From contig JBAMDO010000564.1 of assembly GCA_037074765.1 (NCBI GenBank), forward strand, positions 248,001-312,000: a stretch of 64,000 nt of DNA, written 5' to 3'. This document shows, one piece after another, positions 63,901-64,000 of this stretch. Source of the DNA: Mansonella perstans (Eukaryota > Nematoda > Chromadorea > Rhabditida > Onchocercidae). The position numbers were made by a program, and so were the translations under genes. Position 1 is the stretch's first letter. Every line of letters starts with the position of its first letter. The notes beneath the pieces were generated by a model. The model worked only from the letters and a program-made list of their open reading frames with translations. It did not search any database and had not been told where the DNA came from.

Positions 63901-64000
63901 TCCCGCCAATCTTTGATCTTCATTCCTCTGACTTACAAAAATGAATTACCTCAGATTTTCCTGATTTCGAAAACAACATTTTGCATATCTGGCGAAGTTC
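60983..64000. other. Downstream of FHIP1; no gene seen
   Basis: An AATAAA at 61260 may serve FHIP1. The rest is AT-rich with two homopolymers; no exon chain was found on either strand. Confidence 0.45.

Overview
This 64-kb window looks like a chromosome piece from a parasitic (spirurid/filarial-type) nematode. The DNA is very AT-rich. Coding exons are short (about 50-280 bp) and separated by T-rich introns. Most acceptors end in TTTCAG, TTTTAG or TTTAAG. Two genes have an acceptor directly at or 2 bases before the ATG, as expected for spliced-leader trans-splicing. The two U1 snRNA genes have a nematode-like form. No bacterial-type features, CRISPR array or intact transposon were seen. There is one ambiguous base, at 50506.

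Layout. The left third (about 1.4-21.5 kb, minus strand) holds at least nine phase-compatible exons of one long, Ser-rich protein that I could not identify. It runs off the left edge and its largest intron is about 8.4 kb. Two more minus-strand exons at 24.1-24.8 kb may be its 5' end or a separate gene. From 24.8 to 33.4 kb there are only weak ORFs. At 33.4-34.4 kb (minus) is a complete three-exon gene for an Alba-family RPP25/RPP25L-like RNase P/MRP protein. It is divergent from the complete plus-strand gene at 36.0-42.5 kb for VPS50/syndetin, a subunit of the endosomal recycling tether EARP. A 31-bp minisatellite lies between the two. At 44.7-46.4 kb are two convergent U1 snRNA genes with a shared upstream element, separated by two minisatellites. 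At 46.4-53 kb is repeat-rich, gene-poor DNA, including a 0.77-kb array of 19-bp units that turns into a 38-bp higher-order repeat. At 53.0-61.0 kb (plus) is a complete 19-exon FHIP1/FAM160A gene (FTS-Hook-FHIP, a dynein adaptor on early endosomes). The last 3 kb look non-coding.

Together, VPS50 and FHIP1 both serve endosomal transport, while RPP25 and U1 serve RNA processing. I see no operon linking them. The most striking signal is the plus-strand U1 gene. Its body is intact, but its 5'-splice-site-reading arm is AAACUAACCUUG instead of AAACUUACCUGG. The variant arm is complementary to AAG|GUUAGUUU donors rather than CAG|GUAAGU. Several donors of the protein genes in this same window are GTTAGT, two of them GTTAGTTT. 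This suggests, but does not prove, a dedicated variant U1 for a divergent donor class.
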